A stretch of 64,000 nucleotides of DNA, from the NCBI RefSeq assembly GCF_000315625.1, contig NW_005434650.1:162158-226157 (forward strand), in the 5' to 3' direction. Of this stretch, positions 23,647 through 34,481 are shown piece by piece. The first letter of the stretch is position 1; each line of letters starts with the position of its first letter. Below the pieces are notes generated by a model. It worked only from the letters and a program-made list of their open reading frames with translations, did not search any database and was not told the DNA's origin. Origin of the DNA: Guillardia theta CCMP2712 (Eukaryota > Cryptophyceae > Pyrenomonadales > Geminigeraceae). A program made the translations under genes and the position numbers.

Positions 23647-25916
23647 ATGGGGAGGGTATCGGAGCCGCTGATGGGGCAAGACAAGGAGAATGAAAGGAAG
23701 GCCAAGAAGCAGGTGAGAAACACGAAGAAACAGTACTCCTCGCACTCGTCTATCTCTTCTCTCACTCGTCTTTTGCGCATCTCCCCAGATGTTGAGCCCA
23801 TGTTTCATTCACGCCTGGTCTTGACACCTTCGCAGACTCTGCCATTCATTTTTCTAGTGACGTCGCTTTTCCTTGTCGGGATTGCCTGTGCCTTCATGAT
23901 CAGTTGGGACCGATCATGGTCGGATAGAAGTATTGAAGTTTTACAGTCGTTCGATCCAGACAATCTCTACAAGGTAACCAGAATGCAATCTGGAAGCTTC
24001 CTGTGTTGATTTGTTACAGTACAACAAGATTGAAGATTATGATCATCCAAATCGCATCGACAAATACAACTGCTTGTTTTCTGGGTGTGATGAAAGCGAG
24101 GACAAAGGACTTGTAAGCAAAGGTAGAACCATATAGATTGCTTGAAATGTACTCGAACGACTTGATCAAGCTGAAGTGTTTTACAGTACAAAAGCTTTCC
24201 AAGGCGCTCACAAAGCTGATGAAGATGCAAGACAAGTTCAAGCAGCAGCTTGACAAGCCGACGAAGTCGATGATAGAAGTGGCGCAAGGAGAACCAGGAC
24301 GACGTGGTCCTCGTGGATATCGCGGTGCTGTGGGTCCACAAGGATATCCGGGCGACACCGGGCCACAAGGGAGAGCAGGCGTGATGGGCAACCCTGGACT
24401 TCCTGGAGGAATGGGCCCGAGAGGCCCCCGAGGTTTTCCCGGGGAAGCTGGAAGGCCTGGCAGGCAGGGAGTGCCGGGGATCGAGGGCCCTCCAGGCCCT
24501 AGAGGACGGCAAGGCAGGGAGGGACCCGGCGGAAAGACAGGGCCCCCAGGCTATCAAGGAGAGAACGGCCCTGCTGGTCAGCCAGGCCTGCGAGGGGCTC
24601 CAGGTGAGCAGCTTTGAGCCTGCTGGGCGATGAAGTGATGAATGCAAATGGCAGGTAGCAATGGCGTCTCCTTGCAAGGACCACCGGGACCCCGGGGAAT
24701 CCGTGGAGTGCGAGGGCCGACGGGTCAGGTTGGTCCTATCGGCAAGCGAGGTCAGCAAGGGCCTCCAGGTAGTCTTGGTGGTACTGGCAGCCAAGGCAAT
24801 ATCGGAGTTCAAGGTCTGGCTGGAAAAGATGCCAAGCAAGCACCAACCCCGCAGTGCACAGGGTTGCAAACCAATGACGGAGAATCGATTTGCTGTGGCC
24901 TGTCCCGCACATCATGGAGTTCGTATTATGATTCCTCTACAATGAGAATCGACACTTCAAGTTGCAAATTTACAGGAAATGTGAGATACTTCACTACACT
25001 TCAGGGTTCAAGTTATACAGAGAGACTCTTTGGCATTTCGAACATTTACGATCCAACTGCGACAGGATTTAGACTTTACTTGTACACTCAAACTGGTCAC
25101 ATCAGTCTCTGGGGTTGGTATGCAAACGCTTGGCGATATAAAGTACGTTGGTGTGGCGTGGGGAAGAGTAACGGTCCTCGAGTTCCAACGGGATGCTGCG
25201 GGACAGACTCAGCATATTGGTATAATGGATGGACTTGGGATAAGACACTAAACGCAAAGGCTTGCGACATCAGAGGTAGTAAAACCACCTGGATCACAGC
25301 GGTTGAAGGGTTCAGACAGTCTGGCATCCAAAAGCTAACTGGAATGAGCGCTGGAACAGTGAATGGTGCTAGTAGCTACTACGTCGCCATCTCACTGGCA
25401 TATTCTTCCAATTCGTATTGGGGCCAGCCTTGGAATGTGTACGGATGGAGCAATTGGCGACTGCGGAAAGGTCAATCTGACGCGCTTGAACCTCGTTTCT
25501 GCCTCTTTGGAGACTCATTCCCCACTGGGGACATGCGACTGCTTCAGCATGAGATCAGACAGGACGAGTTTCCATGTCAGGGAATGAGGTTGATAGAGGA
25601 GAATGTCGTCAAGACAAACAAGGCTCAGATCTGCTGTGGGACTTCCGACAGCACATGGAAGGTGATGAATGGCTACCTGATGAAGGACGTGGATACTACC
25701 TCTTGCAACTTCGATGATTCCAATGCCAAAGTCATCTACATGACCAGTCTTGGAGGGGACAACAACATTGAATTGGTAACAGGAGCAGCAGCTTATTCCA
25801 AGAGCAATAAGAATGGTTTTACTGTCCACCTTGCTTCTCTTTACAGTAATCAGCAAAATTATGCAAAGCGGTATAATTGGAAGATTGAGTGGTGTGGTAT
25901 TGGTGAGAGACGTTGA
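23647..25916 (+). CDS. Membrane-anchored collagen-like protein with three Cys/Trp domains
   Basis: Exon 1 encodes MGRVSEPLMGQDKENERKAK, a short basic cytosolic tail. The next coding exon gives one transmembrane helix (LPFIFLVTSLFLVGIACAF), predicting a type II orientation. A helical stalk follows (KLSKALTKLMKMQDKFKQQL), then about 70 Gly-X-Y triplets from 24288 to 24830 in two exons, for example GPRGYRGAVGPQGYPGD. The C-terminal part (24850-25916) holds three related copies of a roughly 110-residue domain. Copy 1 has ICCGLSRTSW, IDTSSCKF and VRWCGVG. Copy 2 has CCGTDSAYWYNGWTWD, KACDIRG and NWRLRKG. Copy 3 has ICCGTSDSTWKVMNGYLM, VDTTSCNF and IEWCGIG. The architecture recalls animal transmembrane collagens with a C-terminal recognition domain. 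A cell-surface or matrix role is inferred. The domain is not one I can name. Confidence 0.85.
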
Positions 25917-26055
25917 GAGCGTATGACATTGGAGGAAGAGAGGTAATACTTGGCAACGTACATGGTAGCTGGGTGTATAACTTTTCACGATACTATAGTA
26001 AAAGCAATGTGAAACCAGTCAGCGTAATCCCATCAAATGATGCAGATATTTTCAC

Positions 26056-29000
26056 CTAGCGTCTCGGCTTGCCCCTGACCTTCTTCCTGCTCTGATCCTT
26101 TGGGGTGCCGCGTACCTGCAGGTCAAAGTGAAGGTGCTGCTCATGCTGTCAGGAGCACCTCGATGCCCTCATGCGCGAGCGTCTCAAAGGCCTCGAGCTG
26201 CAGGGGGTTACGGTCAAGAGCGCAACAAGAAGCATCAAGCAGACCTGTGCGTCGCCGAGAGACTGAGCAAACCTGCATCCAACACGCGTCACGAGACTCA
26301 AGACTCGCGCCGACAAGTCGGACGAGCTAAGATTACCTCTTACCCATCCGCCTGCCTTTCAACAAGTTACTTAGCGTGGGGCCGCTCTGTTCCTGCAGTC
26401 GCCTGCTCAGAGGCGTAAAGGAAAGACTTTTGAGACCATTCTCCTTTGCACGTGCTCGGAGTGCCTTAAGCTCGCGTTCAACTGCGACGCATCGGTGAGG
26501 AGCAAGGAATGGTTTGATCCGAGACCCCCAAAAGATTCGAGATACCTGCTGAGCAAGTTCGTGGCGGACATCCTCGTAAGTCTTGACAAAGTCCCTTCGC
26601 ACCCAATCAATTCCATTTTGCACACCACTCTTCGCATACTCCGTTGCTTTGCTCTCCTGAGGTTTTGGAAAGAGACTTCGAACATACTCTGTGACATCGA
26701 CCCCTGATGTGATGGAATCAAGAATCTGAGTCAAGAATGTAACAAATCTCTTAAGGCCTCGATGTCATCTTCAGGACCTTCTTCGCTTCTTCGCTTGATT
26801 TTGCAGCTTTGCGGAACCACAAGACAGCAGAGCTTCGATTTTCAGTTACCCCGATTCCGCTCCAATATCTGATTCCGATCTGCAGTTGCGAGTGGACACA
26901 ACCGCTCTTGGCTGCCTGGAATAAACTACCAAGTTATGCAAGGAGGAAGCGGGAGAGGACCAGGGAGAAGGAAGAGGAGGGATGAAGATCTCCGGGACCT
27001 GCAAGAACCAGTATGCTGCTTTCTTGTTGTGTCGCCGTACGCCTAATCCGATAGAGTACAATAATGCCAGATTATACTGTGACTCGAGAAGACCTTGTCT
27101 GTGTAATTATCAATGCAGCAAACAAGCCAAAGCAAACAAACTTCGCTGCGATCTTGAACCACTTGCAGGCCAAAACAATGTCTCGTTTGCAGCCTTGACC
27201 CTGCAAAGGGAAACTGAGGAGGAACACATTGCAGACGAGTGTACCTCTTGATAACAGACAGCGAGATTGTGTTTCGCTTCCAATATTCCCTCAGGGAACT
27301 TCACATTACCATTGGCAGCCAACTTGTACCAAGCAAAGGCCTAACTAATCTGTAAGAGGCGATAGGAGTGCAGGGAGATTCAGTGCAGACAAACAGACAT
27401 AGCGGAAGGAGCAGATAGTGCAGTAAGACACGTTTGTGTAAGAATCACCATCTTATCATTTCTTGGCAGACCCACTCCAAGTTCATAATATCGAGCAATC
27501 GCCGTTTGACACTCGCAATCGCCGCTTGCCGCAGCCTTCATAAGAAAGCGACAACCATCTACAACGTCTTGGTGAGTCCGGTTTCCATTGATCAGCCTTT
27601 GTCCTAGTTCTCTGCATGCCACAGAGCTACCGAATTTCAGCCCAGAAATGAATAAGATGGCTGCTACCTTCCCGATTCAGCCAAGTTCTCCAACCTCTTC
27701 ATTCCCCTTTCCATTCTCTGTAAGTACTCTTCACGGCCCAGTTTTCCTGATTGATGTCAGTGAATCTTTCAGTCCATCGCCCCTCCCACTTCGTTGTATC
27801 ACCTTTCTTGTACATGGCGTCAGCAGTCCTTGTGGACCTGATCAGCTTTGATTCCATCTCGTGCTCTGGTTCACCTGAGTCTGATTTACTGTCCGAACTG
27901 TCTGAGCGATCACATCAAGTCAGCTCTGCAGCGAGAGATAGACGGTCTGGGAACCAAGAGGAGGAGGAGACGGAGAAGGGACTCTTGTCAAGACCGTCTT
28001 ATGCTTATCTACAAAGATCAAGCGGAATCCCCTGGGCAATGATGATGCCAACTTCACTTGATATTTCTTGGGCCCAACAATGTAAACCTGGGAAATCAAA
28101 TGAGGATCAGGATGAAACAAGATCTAGCCTAGTACATCCGGACACTCATGAAATCTTTCTAGAATGTTGGCGTCTGATTCGTTGCAGTCAATAATTTGAA
28201 CTTCAAGCGGCATGTCCCCAATCAATCTGTGGAGCAGGTTCGACGAGAAACATCTCCTGATGAATTCACTTCACCATCTGTCGGGTTAATCGCTTGCTCG
28301 CTCACCTTCCTGCTTCATATGAGAGAAGGTCCGAGTCCTCCTTTGATGGGCCCCAGTGCTCGTCTAAGACTACTTGATATGGCAGCCCCTCCTTCAGTTG
28401 GCTGGCACTGCACAGCTCCTCTACCATCTGGATATTTGAGATCGATGATACGACCTCGTTGTCTGTTTCATTAACAAGGAGGTAATCGCCATCCTTCTCG
28501 TACATATCGCTGTCCCTCAACAGGTCCTCATCATCAAAACTTTCGTCTTCTGCCTCGCTGTTCTCTTTCAGATCTAAAGCCTCCGCTAGTGGGTGGTTGG
28601 GCTTAACACTCGTGACCCTCTTTCTCAACATCTGCAGCTCTTTCTCGCTTTGCGAGATGCTCTCTTCAAGAGATGCTAAGTGTTCATATTTGTCCACCTT
28701 GTTGCTCCTCCTTGATGAAGACTTGTTCTTCAGGCCATGCAGAGCAAACTCTTCCTGTCCTCCAACCAACATGCCCCATCCTCCAACCTCTTGGGCAGCC
28801 TTGTCATTGTCTGAGATGTGGGATGGCATGGATTCTAAGTTGAAGAGAGCTGATTCGTTGTATGATGAAGAGGATTGGTGCCCCACATCTTGAGATACGT
28901 ACGCATGATGACGCGATTTGGTCTCTTGCTCGTCCTGCATTGTCTGTCGATCCTTCTTTTGTTGCCATCGTTTCTTCGCTTCCTCTAGTCCTGCTCTTGT

Positions 29001-29144
29001 CGCCTTCATTTTGTCCTGTTGGCCACCCCGGAGATACAGAAGGGGAGGAGGGCGCAAGCATGTCACCCTTGTGGTAGCCTCATCCCTTTGTATCGACAAG
29101 TTGACAGCGATGGTCACGAGGAGAAGAAGCGCAAGTCCTCGCAT
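26056..29144 (-). CDS. Secreted or ER Sel1-repeat protein
   Basis: Multi-exon gene. The ATG at 29144 gives a signal peptide (MRGLALLLLVTIAVNLSI); an in-frame ATG at 29219 would bury it. A charged, disordered stretch follows, then LLHRLIGDMPLEVQIIDCNE and VYIVGPKKYQVKLASSL. Sel1-like repeats start near 27780: EEYLQRMERGMKRLENLAES, DGCRFLMKAAASGDCECQ, ARYYELGVGLPRNDK, NGNVKFPEGILEAKHNLAVC, SIGLGVRRHNKKAAYWFL and YWSGIGVTENRSSAVLWF. After these comes a helical tail (TEYVRSLFPKPQ) and a basic end, VRGTPKDQSRKKVRGKPRR, stopping at 26056. Sel1 repeats are alpha-solenoids. In the secretory pathway they occur in Sel1L/Hrd3 of ER-associated degradation, but orthology is not shown. The last exons are joined by introns of 40 and 43 nt. 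Confidence 0.75.
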
Positions 29145-29438
29145 AGTCCAAGCATGCAGATCAGGGCAAGGTATCTTACTTCGTACCTCCCACGTCGCTT
29201 CCTCCCTATTCGCCTCCATATCTTTCCTCCCCCTCCTCCTCTACCTTCTGCCTCGTACCACCGATGCGTCCCAGCATGGCGACAGGACAAAACAAGCTCC
29301 CCTCAGCGAAGAACCAGTGTAAGACAAGAGGCAGCGAATTTCTCCTATGATATTCAATAGCGTGCCTTGTGGGACAGCAGAAAGAGGAAGGGGGGGTGAA
29401 ACCCTGAAAGCGGGGGGGTACAGGGGGGTACAAGGAGT

Positions 29439-29966
29439 ATGGCAGACGTGAAGCGATGGCTGCGAGGGAGGACGACTGTGAGAGAGGACGAGCAATCAGG
29501 AAGGATAGGATGGTACTCGTACAGAGAATCCATCAACCTCTACTTAGGACAAGCGTCCCAAGACCTGTCTGGTAAGACTGAGAAACTCTTCATGATCGGA
29601 CTCAACTTGATCACTGTTCCAGAGTTACCGCTGCGATCTTTGTTGCTGCATCACTACACATGGATCTTCTCTTTCAATGCGATCTGCATCCTCCTGTTGC
29701 TGATCATGCTGCTGTACGTGAGGTTCCGAAGATACAAGTTTCGCAGCTGCTATTCAACTCTTGGCCCTCCAACATTCAAACATTACAATCCTGGGCCACC
29801 AATGAGCAGTATAAAGAGTTTTGGAGGGAAAAACTGTGAGACAGATGAATATTCGTTGATGCATGGCAAGGGGTTGAAAGGAGCGAGTGCAGCGGGAAAG
29901 GACAAGAAGACGCAAAAGCTGCTGTACAGTAAACCTGGGATAACTGGAAGCATGAAAAGAAAATAA
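29439..29966 (+). CDS. Small single-span membrane protein, unknown
   Basis: Single exon, 175 codons, starting MADVKRWLRGRTTVRED. One strong transmembrane helix lies near residues 78-93 (IFSFNAICILLLLIMLLYV), followed at once by basic residues (RFRRYKFR). This predicts a cytosolic C-terminal half, rich in Lys/Gly/Ser and ending GITGSMKRK. No known domain. The 50 bp before the ATG contain two GGGGGGTAC motifs. The gene is divergent from the Sel1-repeat gene. Confidence 0.65.
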   Translation: MADVKRWLRGRTTVREDEQSGRIGWYSYRESINLYLGQASQDLSGKTEKLFMIGLNLITVPELPLRSLLLHHYTWIFSFNAICILLLLIMLLYVRFRRYKFRSCYSTLGPPTFKHYNPGPPMSSIKSFGGKNCETDEYSLMHGKGLKGASAAGKDKKTQKLLYSKPGITGSMKRK

Positions 29967-29973
29967 GCGACGA

Positions 29974-30045
29974 GGGTGTGAAACCTTCAAGCTTTCGGAC
30001 GATCAGGCAGTGTGAAAACCTTCAAGCTTTCGGACGATCAGGCAG
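29974..30045. repeat. Direct tandem duplication, about 35 bp x 2
   Basis: Two adjacent copies of GTGTGAAACCTTCAAGCTTT followed by CGGACGATCAGGCA; the second has one extra A. Lies just downstream of the small membrane-protein gene. Confidence 0.9.
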
Positions 30046-31021
30046 ACATCATCTCATTAAGAAGTGGCATAACTTTGCATCAGCATTGCGAACTGGACTC
30101 GACTTCGGCAGGAAGCGTGAGAACAACACTTGGCACTGATTGAACATGTGATTTCATGGTGCATCTTACCAACGGCAGTTCCTTAAACTCGATGGAGATG
30201 CTCTCTGGATAGGAAAAGGCTCACGTTTGCTCGCAGGTAGCATCATCTTTTGTCCTTTTTTTACTTCTTCTTCTTCCACTCCCTCTAGACCAGCGTTGTG
30301 TAGTCGCCCGAATTGCTTCAATCTTGGTCGAAAATGTAGTTCATGTGATTTCTAGCAAACTTGGAAGTTCCGCAAGGAATTGACGGATGACATGAAAGAG
30401 GAGACATAAAGATCCGATGCATCGATGAGCAGCTCACATGCATGTCGAGTAGCCTCACGAGACCATGGCCTTGAGTTGACGCTTCCACTAGCACCGTCGG
30501 GCAACCTACTAGCATCATCTACGGTAGTCCCTGATTAGCGTTCACCGTTACTAGCCGCTCAGCCCAGCATCACCTACTAGCCCTCAGTGACTAGCATAGC
30601 CGCATCACTGACGCCTACCGTAGTAGCACTCACTTCCGTGACTGGGTCGCCAGGGCTCACGGCCGCCGACGGCCGCCCGGCATACCTGCCGGCCGGTCTA
30701 GTACTAGGCCCGGCCGGCAGCTGCCCGGCAGCCCCGGGCGCGGATCGCCACTGCCAGTCACGCAGGCTATAACTCCTTTCGAAACGGTCTGTAACCGTGT
30801 AACCGATAAAGGTCAAAAGTCAGCCACAGTGCGATGCGGGTGAGAGGAAGGAGGAAAGGGAGGCTGCGCAGGGAGGAAGAGGGCTCGTCCTGTTGTGATG
30901 GGCATGACGGAAAGTATCACCTCTCATGGTCTTGATCTAGAGCCTCTTCGGTACCGCCAATATCTTCTGCTTGACCTCGATCTCATCGGTTTGCGTTGCG
31001 TCCTCAAAAGAACTGCATACG
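30046..31021. other. Intergenic region with a nested palindrome
   Basis: No gene recognised. Around 30480-30600 there are many short CTAG/ACTAGC motifs, then a GC-rich block (30655-30750). Inside it TGCCGGCCGG (30687-30696) and CCGGCCGGCA (30710-30719) form a perfect 10-bp inverted repeat around CTAGTACTAG, itself a 10-bp palindrome. Open frames across this block are compositional. Confidence 0.6.
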
Positions 31022-34000
31022 ATGAAAAAATTACAGCATGCACTAGAAGCAGCACGAGCCGAGCATGACAAGTTTGTCGTGCTATCACCAGTGGATTTAC
31101 AACGTCAGGCAGAAGGCAGAAGTCAAAAGGAGAAGGACAAGTTCTTTCAAGACCTTGAATTCGAATGTGTGCACCTTAACGATAGGTTGGAGATTTCTTG
31201 TCTGCCGTCGCAACGCAGGCATCTCTTTCTGCTCTCCTCTTGCTTGTCTCACTTGCTTTCAATCAGCAGCGATGAGGCTGGCCGCCAGTCGAGGGAGAAC
31301 TCGACGGAGATGGAGGATGACACTGTTGAGAGTGATGAGGAAGGACACGAGGTTGACATGGAGCATGACGCTGACAGCGGTTTCGATGGCTGCAGATACA
31401 CGCACGATGAACCTCTCTTCGGCAATGAGCAGCTCAACAATCACACGGACTGTCCGAACGCTCCTGAGTATGATGATGAGTATGCCATTGACAACCTGAA
31501 ACGATTTCTACAACCTCGCCCGTTACATGACTTCACCAACGACGACATGGGGACCAGAATGCCCAAGACTGGCACTTATCGCACGCTGATTCATGCTCCT
31601 GCCATCCCTCTGGGCCATCCTGAGCTCGAGCCGACCGTGATGAACGAACCCTGTGAGGACACAGGTGGTGGGGCCGGCAGACTGTGCAAGGCCTTTGAAC
31701 AGCCTGTGACTGTCTATGATGCTAATGCAAGAGAGCCAAACTGGAGCAAATGGCGCGAAAGATTCTTGATCGGGATTGACGAGACTGTCCTCAGCAGTGA
31801 CAGCCGTTACGCGCTCCCTTCAAACTTGTTTGCTCCCACTAACAGCGGATGGACTCTTGGGCCGAACAAAGGGGAGAAGCAATTGTACAAAGATGGAGAT
31901 CCGGGGAATGATCAGGGAAATTGTGGGCAAGATTTCGATAATCAAGAAGGGTTCTCTAGCAGCTTAAATTTTGAGTCCAGGTTTGAAAGTGGAAATCTGC
32001 TAAGTGCTATCCGAGTTGAGGAAAATACCTATGACCTTGTCTTGCGGCCTGATTTCTACACCTCAGGTCATACTCAATGGTATTATTTCGCGGTAGAACG
32101 ACCGGAAAGGGAGAAAGATCATGAAGCAAAGCTCTTTACCTTCCGAATCATCAACATGAACAAAGCAGAGTCGCTCTACAAACACGGCCTGCTACCCCTG
32201 GTCAACTCCTCGCTCCGTCAAAAGGGATGGGAACGACGGGGAACGAACGTTCGGTACTATGAAAACAACAAACGGCAAGGGAAGAAACGCGGCCACACGT
32301 TGAGCTTCTCACTCGAAATACAAGCTGGCGAAATCTGGTGAGTCGAGAGGGATGTAGGGATTACTTAACTGATGATTTGAACCGCAGTTACATCGCTCAC
32401 TGTTACCCCTACACGTACAGTGACCTGCTCAAAGACCTTGACAGTTGGGAAGCTGACGCTTCAAGGCAAAAATTCTTGAGGAGAAGAAATCTTTGCGAGA
32501 CGATTGCAGGAAACCCTTGCGAGATCCTCTCAATCTCAGACACCAGCAATCCTGCAACTAACATGAACCGTCCAATAGTCATCATGACCGCAAGAGTTCA
32601 TCCGGGAGAGAGCAACTCCAGCTGGATCATGCGAGGAATCATCGACTTCTTGACTGGATCCTCAGAGGAAGCGCAATGTCTCCGCGACAAGTTCGACTTT
32701 CGACTCGTCCCCATGTTGAATCCGGACGGCGTGATCAATGGAAACTATCGATGCAATCTAGCAGGAAACGATCTCAACAGACGGTACAAAAACCCGAGTC
32801 CTTATCGACATCCTACTGTGTTCTACTTCAAGCAGCTGATTCGCACGCTTATCAAGAACAACAGGTCTATCTTTCTCTACTGCGATTTGCATGGCCACTC
32901 GATAAAGAATAATGTGTTCGCCTACGGATGCGACCAAAAGTATCGAAGGTCAGCCGGAGAGAAAGAACGTTGCCTGGGGGTCCAGCACCCCAAGCTTGCA
33001 CAGCTTTTTCCCTTCCTTCTCCACAAGCTGTCGGAGTCTTTCAGCTTCGTCGATTCTCATTTTCAAGTTCAAAGATCCAAGGACTCGACATCTCGCGTCG
33101 TTGTTTGGAAAGAGTTTGGAGTCGATCTTAGTTACACAGTAGAAGCTTCCTTCGCCGGTGCCAACGCTCGAGCTCAAGGTAGCATGCAAGGATATCACTT
33201 TCGAACAGGTTCATCTTGTTGCCTTGCGAGCTTCACCTGACTTGCCTGCCCAGCTGACCTCGAGCTGTTTGGACATGACTTGTGCAAGGGCATCTTGCTT
33301 CTTAGCGACTGCGTGGGTGATGAAGAGGCGGTGAACAACTACCTGTACGAGGCCTCGCAGCTGCGAGAGACGGAAGTTGGCAGCGACGACTACACCAGCT
33401 CAGACGATGACGTCATCTCTCCGGCTCAACGTCCTGGTCTTGACAGGTATGCTCGGAGCGAGGCGATTGGCGACGGGGTGAAGTCAAAGAGCAAGAAGTC
33501 TCGGAGCGTTCCCTCGCGTCCTGCAGCTGAGAAAGGAGCTGAAGCCGAGCAGGGAGAAGCGAAGGTCAAACTCCTTGGCCCGAAGGAATACCGTAGCAAG
33601 CACTCGAGCCTTGCCGACTCGCAGCTACTGGCTCTCTCCCCCATCCCCCGCAAGCCTCGGGTGATCACAAAACCTTCTGTGTCGCAGATCCTGCAGAGGA
33701 AGAACCTGAGTCGAGACGCGGGGGCTGACGAGAGCAGCAGCGGACTCGAGAAGAAAAACAGCGCAGGACGAGAAGATGGAAACCTGAGACTGAGAGGACG
33801 CGATTCTCGTCGACGAGACTCTTGTCCTGAGCACAAGATGATGTGGACGACGGCTTCCTTTGACAGCAACCTAGAGGCTCAGGCTGTGCACGAGAATCTC
33901 CTCTCGCGGTCCGAATCTACCACTCCCTCCACTTCCTCTCCTTCCTTCCTCTTTCTCCAACCCCCCCGGCTTTTCAAATGATTCTCATTGTCTTCATGTA

Positions 34001-34197
34001 GGTTGGCTGTAGCCTCTCGCAGAAGATCTTCTGCATTTAGCGCAAGTCAGCCAGGCTCTCCCGTCAAGATTGTCGACCGGCAACGAGAGGAAGGAGAGCA
34101 TGGCTTCGGTGTCGTCGGGACGAGGCTGATGCAGTCTGCTTGTAATTCTCCGCTATGCAGAAGCTCATTTACTCCATCCAGCTCGCTCGCAGACTGA
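31022..34197 (+). CDS. Cytosolic carboxypeptidase (M14, AGBL/CCP family)
   Basis: The first exons, from the ATG at 31022, encode a helical and then acidic N-terminal region. From about 31970 the CCP N-domain appears: FESGNLLSAIRVEENTYDLV, DFYTSGHTQWYYFAVERP, FRIINMNKAESLYKHG and YIAHCYPYTYSDLLKDL. The metallopeptidase domain has the zinc pair in MTARVHPGESNSSWIM (H and E), substrate-binding PMLNPDGVINGNYRCN and DLNRRY, the third zinc ligand in YCDLHGHSIKNNVFAYGC, and the catalytic glutamate in YTVEASFAG. The family removes glutamates from tubulin tails and other proteins, in cilia and cytoplasm. The C-terminal 250 residues are Ser/Lys/Glu-rich and look disordered. The last exon joins in phase (LLSR-LAVASRRRS) and stops at 34197. 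An intron probably lies at 31183-31270 although the frame stays open through it. Confidence 0.9.
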
Positions 34198-34481
34198 CGG
34201 GCGCAGCTTACTAGATGACTTGGATGTGATTTGATATTGATACCCCAATGAAATGTTCTTCTTTCCCCAGTGACTCCGACTCGCTCGTCCGGTCCATCGA
34301 TGATCCCGGGCCTGCCGAGCCTCCAGCGGCCCGACTCCGGCGGCACTGAGCCGGCTGCACATTCACTGAAAGTTGACTGAAATTAAATGGTTCAGTAACG
34401 AAAGAAATGGAGAAGCGATAGAAGCAAAGGCAAGGCAAGAGAGGGAACAGGAGGGAGGAAGTACCCAGACTGGCAGCAGGC
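34198..34481. other. Short intergenic spacer
   Basis: About 280 bp between tail-to-head plus-strand genes. Nothing recognised except a GC-rich stretch near 34300-34350. Confidence 0.5.

Noticed and set aside
26846-27251. Plus-strand open frame over the Sel1 region (MKISGTCKNQYAAFLLCRRT...)
   Set aside because: Antisense to clear Sel1 repeats with matching exon borders.
27690-27705. ATGA stop/start overlap suggesting two genes translationally coupled on the minus strand
   Set aside because: A spliced reading across this point (KKGKLGREEYLQRM) joins the upstream secreted part to the Sel1 repeats in phase. The overlap is an accident of the unspliced frame.
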